From the NCBI GenBank assembly GCA_027605045.1, contig JAQFWX010000007.1, positions 1,116,001 to 1,180,000 of the forward strand: a DNA stretch of 64,000 nucleotides, in the 5' to 3' direction. The position numbers were made by a program, and so were the translations under genes. Positions within the stretch are counted from its first letter, which is position 1. The number at the start of each line of letters is the position of its first letter. Below, one piece after another: positions 59,812 through 64,000 of this stretch. The notes under the pieces are model-generated. The model was given only the letters and a program-made list of their open reading frames with translations, did not search any database and was not told where the DNA came from. This DNA comes from Phallus indusiatus (taxonomy: Eukaryota; Basidiomycota; Agaricomycetes; Phallales; Phallaceae).

Positions 59812-62075
59812 TCAAAACTGATCTTTTTCATGCTTATCCATCCGTTTTCTCACTTTTTCTCCATAGAACATTAGCCAGATCATAGGCACAAAGGCGACAC
59901 CACTGCCAAGCAGCGCGAAGATTAGAAATGTGAACTGATAACCTATGCTATTACCGAGCCGGATCGCGTAGAAGGCGAATGTGAACCCGAATTCTTGTCG
60001 AATTAAGTTGATCAACTGAGCCGTCTGGACAAGCTTTTAAGTGAGCACTACGAAGAATTGAGTTATTTGGAATCGAGACTAACCTCCGTTGCCTGCGACT
60101 TGTAACACTCGATTGCATATATGTAGGCAACCTGCAATATACTCTACGTTAGAAAGTTGACAGCAAATATATAAATTTTATGATACCGTCGCGATCACTT
60201 GTACTCCTGCACAAGCCACGCCCATTCCTAAGATCTGACATTATAGCACGATGTCAAACTCGTATACATATTACGTTGATAGATAGGTACCACTGCTTAC
60301 CGGAAAAATAAAATGAATCCTATATTGAACTCCAAAACCGTACAACAGGAGACCGGTCTGGCGAAAGCATAATTAGTCCACGTTTCCGATGGGACCTGAG
60401 TTGGAAGTACAGATCACTTACGGGAACGAGGATTTCACCTGTCCATATGGCTTTTAGTCGTGCTTCGGGTTCCACTGCGTTCTCTCCCTTTTGCGTCGCT
60501 CATTGTTAACAATGCGATCCACTACCATCCCTCCACCAAATTCCCCGACAAGAGCACCTATCGTTAGCGCGCCACCATATGCCAATCCTATGGCTAAAGT
60601 ACTGAAGTTGTAATGCTGAGTAAAAATATTTGCCACTGTCACAGCGGGAAGTATACTCCCAAAGCCGTAAGCCATGGAATAATCTAAGAATACAGGATCA
60701 TGTTTTCTCCTTAACTTGTTGGAGCTATATCTGATAATCACATACATATTGCAGGAAACAGAACAGACGGATATTTTGCCATCCGAAGGGAGGATAAAAG
60801 AATTGATTCCAGCGAAGTTTTCGCCCAGGAAATTTGCGAAATGCGATCATACTTCTCAAGTATGTGCCAAAGTGAATTCCGTGTCCACCGGGATATGTAC
60901 ATGCGAACGGATGTAGAGTGTTTCAGGAAGGCAGAATACAATTACCAGGAAAAGTGCGCCATTCAACACTGCAGCTAAGAAAAAACACCCTGGTTGAATT
61001 ACCCCCCAAAGGATAGAAGTTAACCAGCTTGTTTGAGTTTCATCAAATGAAAGAAACTACATTGCCAGCTCAAAAATTGCCCTACGACACCTTTTCGTTT
61101 TGTTGGAAGATGTAACATGGATCAAATATTTTGGCAACTTACCGCCGAGCACAGGAGCCATATGTGCTCCAGTGGTTGCCAAAACGGTAAATACTCCCAT
61201 CGCACGACCCCTGTCATCATGATCGGTATCAATAATTCGACAGATTGTGCCAGAGAGGTTTTTTGAATTCCCGCACCTTTGATGAATAAAGAATAGATCA
61301 GCGACTGTCCCAGCTCCCATGCTCACAGCAGCAGCGGCTAAACCATTGAAAACTCTCGCAATAAGAAGTTGTGAGAATGTTTTGGAGAATCCACTTCCCA
61401 ACGATGACGCAAAACCTACAAGACCAGAAAACTAAAGATTCGGCGTAAAATAAGTAATAATAATTAAAATTACTGTTTGTATTAAATTAATTGCATACCA
61501 AGTAGATCGGGCGCCGTCCATATACATTAGACAACGGAATCCATATGAAAGGTCCAATACCTAAATATGCGTAGAATATTACAGTTATTGTCGAAAATAC
61601 TTTGGAGGTGTTTTTATTCGGAATGAAAATCACCGTTCAATGCAATGACGACAGTCGTTTGATAGGAAGCTGTAATAGTCGAAATACCAAGCTCCTTCGC
61701 CATCGGACCATATGCAGGATTGATAATTGCTCGAGAGGGACGACTCAATACGAAGAGGAAATACTACCAGTAGTCGCTCCCAAACACACACCTGCATTGA
61801 GAGTTCCGCAAGATGCGAGCAGTGACACTTGAAGTAAAACAGCTATCTAAGAAGATAAACGTCTATCAATAAACTGTTTAACGCACGGCGATTAAATCAT
61901 GGTATCGCACCTTCAGGCTCAGTGGCCAATTTAAAGGATCCGCAGGATCATCACTCGGCTGGGGACTAAGAGGAAGCCCATTCTTATCTAATTTCAATAA
62001 TGGAGCTTGTTCCACATTTTCAACAAATTCTCCGTGTTCCTTGCTAGCAAGTGAAGATTTCTCGATGGACCCCAT
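59812..62075 (-). CDS. Major facilitator superfamily transporter (DHA1-like)
   Basis: A multi-exon gene. It starts MGSIEKSSLASKEHGEFVEN, with DPADPLNWPLSLK before the first helix, a wording typical of fungal DHA1-type MFS carriers. Later exons give LLQVSLLASCGTLNA, INPAYGPMAKELGIST, ASYQTTVVIALNGIGPFIW, LSNVYGRRPIYL (the loop 2-3 motif), LLIARVFNGLAAAAVSMGA, RAMGVFTVLATTGAHMAPV (motif C region), YSMAYGFGSILPAVTVANI, GLAYGGALTIGALVGEFGG, and LGNSIGYQFTFLIFALLGS near the end with PMIWLMFYGEKVRKRMDKH. The stop is at 59,812-59,814. It should be a plasma-membrane proton-coupled carrier; substrate unknown. The start was chosen because the in-frame ATGs upstream give no MFS-like sequence. Exon borders were not fully worked out. 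Confidence 0.85.
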
Positions 62076-62342
62076 ATTTCGAGGTGTGTGTACTAGTAAT
62101 AAGTGAACAATATTCGAAAACGCATTATAGCCACGGGACTTAAGAGATGCTCCAAACGAGGCACATTTCTTATCAAAACTTTCGTAAACGTGTAAAGAGA
62201 CTCTTGCTGAACATTTATCCATTTTTCTCTAGAAGCAAGAAGCACAAGCGCACTAATCTCGAAGCTATCCGGATGTATCTTACCGAGCCGAGGTGATGCC
62301 GCTGTGAGCGAAGCTGCTAGTTGTGATTGGTACAAACTGTTT

Positions 62343-64000
62343 CTAATTTTGAAATTCTTTCATGTACTTCGTACTCTTTGCAGTTGGGAGCTCGGTTTTG
62401 TTACGAGAAGCCATGAATATGTCCCTGATAATGGACAAAATCTGCGCCCTCGATTCCCAAACGGGTAAAATAATGCAGAATGCCCCCGATAATAATGCCC
62501 ATATCTGTTCCAAAACACATTACCCAAAATGAAAACTGACCAAAGCATGCAAAAAAACTCTCTCACCATTGAACAGGCAATCCAAAAACCAAAAAAGCCG
62601 TGGCTAAATATATAATGCGAGAAGAACATGGGCAACGGAACGATCTAGATTCAATAAAGCCATTTCATTAAATGAGTTTGAATAGTCGAACATCAAGACA
62701 GGTACGCCCTTCAGCTTACCACCATGACGATCAGCGTCAAAGAAATACTCGATATCGCCGCTTTCCTAAATACACGCTGCCAATTTTCCCTAGAAACTAC
62801 TTCTCTCACTTCGCTCCGAGTCGCGTCTTTCGGAACAGGGCTATCGAGAGATAGTTTGCCGTCTTTGGCTATGTCGTCACGAGACACGATAGAATCCCGA
62901 CTATCAATTCGGATAGGGTCAATAGTGGCTATAGACTGCGTGCCTGAAAAGTCGTAATTCGCAGGTGCTGACGAATTTGGGGAATCAAAGACAAACAAAA
63001 AAAATAAGATCGGACATTGCTAAGAGGGAAAAGTTCTCACGAACATGATAGTGAAAGACCAATGGTAATGACGCCACTAAACAAAATGCTGGTTAGACCG
63101 CTACATACGGCCGAATAAGGTTCAGCCAAATTGTTTATATTGATTTCTCCTGGGCAAACGGAATCATGTTACATATATAAATGACATTGCCCAGATAAAA
63201 ATAGATTTTCAATGTTAAAGAGCTCACCGTATATTTTCCAGCAACCAATCATCCATGCCAGCATTCCGGTCACAAAGCCGGTGAGTGTCCCAGCGAATAC
63301 CGAAACCTTGTTCAGCTTACTCCATGTGACCGTCAAACCAATAGGAATGACAGCCGGGGAAAGCACCACTCCTCTAAGTTCGATTAATTTTTGACGGACT
63401 CCGTTTAAAATTGAATATACTTACTGCACATAGAAAAGCTGAGGCCAAGGAAAGAAATTGTTTGACAAAGCATAGATTATTCATGTCTCAAAAGTGCTTA
63501 CCCAACCAAGGTCAATGTTGGCTCTATGAAGCTACAATAACTAACCGTCAGAAAGGAAAACAGAAACTTCCGAGGCGTCTCGGGAGTATGACTCACAATT
63601 ACAGCCCAAGCACCCATCCAGATTGCCCATACTCCAATGAAAAGATGCGAAATACGAACTATTTCCGCTCCGGAAGCGTCTTTTTTCCAGTATGTCCGGT
63701 ACAGGCTGACAACGATGTTATCATCACAACGGAGAACCCTTACAAAGAACTAGCTTACTCATAAGAGCTGCAAAATATTAGTCAAGACATGTCAATAAAA
63801 TCAAATTTCTTATAGCATACAATATACTCGAAACAGCGATAAGCTCCGCACTTGAAGCCGAAGTAACTGCCATGCTGACGACAGAGTAAGGGGGATATCA
63901 GCTTAATAATTTTTCGAATTTGGCAGTGAATATCACCCCCCAAATCCAGGGTTGACGACTTACAAGACAACTAATAATATGGCGATTGCACCGCCTTTGC
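62343..64000 (-). CDS. DUR3: Urea active transporter, sodium:solute symporter family (5' part outside window)
   Basis: Exons on the minus strand read in order: GGAIAILLVVL at the right edge, MAVTSASSAELIAVSSIL, a block around YRTYWKKDASGAEIVRISH, FIGVWAIWMGAWAVI, GVVLSPAVIPIGLTVTWSK, FAGTLTGFVTGMLAWMIG, a long hydrophilic loop (SPNSSAPANYDFSGTQS to VVSRENWQRVFRKA), PMFFSHYIFSHGFFGFWIAC and, after an intron, IWALLSGAFCIILPVWESR, ending KYMKEFQN with TAG at 62,343-62,345. The TSASSAELIAVSSI and SPAVIPIGLT blocks are strong DUR3 signatures. The protein should take up urea across the plasma membrane. About the N-terminal half is missing off the window. It lies 268 bp upstream of the MFS gene on the same strand. 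Confidence 0.88.

Overview
The window is nuclear DNA from a filamentous fungus, very probably an Agaricomycete (mushroom-forming basidiomycete). The genes carry many short introns of about 50-70 bp with GT..AG ends. The recognisable families are fungal: DUF6533 membrane proteins, a Plavaka transposase, the family mislabelled 'geranylgeranyl pyrophosphate synthetase', a cytochrome b5-domain protein, a divergent G-alpha subunit, an MFS transporter and a DUR3-type urea permease. No prokaryotic features, tRNA or rRNA were seen.

Positions 1-55,000 form a repeat-built accessory region dominated by one expanded family. I count 13 apparently intact DUF6533-type multi-pass membrane protein genes, one copy cut by the left window edge, and two internal fragments. 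Copies between 1 and 30 kb are on the plus strand; those between 36.6 and 54 kb are on the minus strand, so the two arms converge. Each copy is a ten-exon gene of about 280 codons with a 17-18 nt microexon, and all end in a C-terminal motif like TRLILNLN. Copies share 5' and 3' flanks, and large direct and inverted duplications with recognisable breakpoints can be traced.

Inserted in the 5' region of the copy at 11,418 is a complete 7.4 kb Plavaka-type DNA transposon (3,923-11,339). It has perfect 14-bp terminal inverted repeats, a CT target duplication and recognisable empty sites in paralogous copies. It carries a 988-aa transposase, a 645-aa AT-hook/DUF6532-like protein and a divergent 370-aa PD-(D/E)xK-like protein. 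Other passengers in the array are an intact PP2C phosphatase with a deleted pseudogene copy, an unprocessed glucose-6-phosphate isomerase pseudogene, an intact gene of the 'GGPP synthetase-like' family with a duplicated 3' exon fragment, a decayed transposase C-terminus, a MITE-like inverted repeat and a probable truncated LTR element.

From about 55.6 kb to the right edge the sequence changes to ordinary compact genes: a cytochrome b5-domain protein, a divergent G-protein alpha subunit lacking the usual switch II glutamine, an MFS transporter, and a urea/sodium symporter that runs off the window. Nothing in the sequence links these four to the DUF6533 array beyond proximity.

Gene models were spliced by eye from conserved frames and GT/AG sites. 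Ends and exon borders should be taken as good to a few codons.
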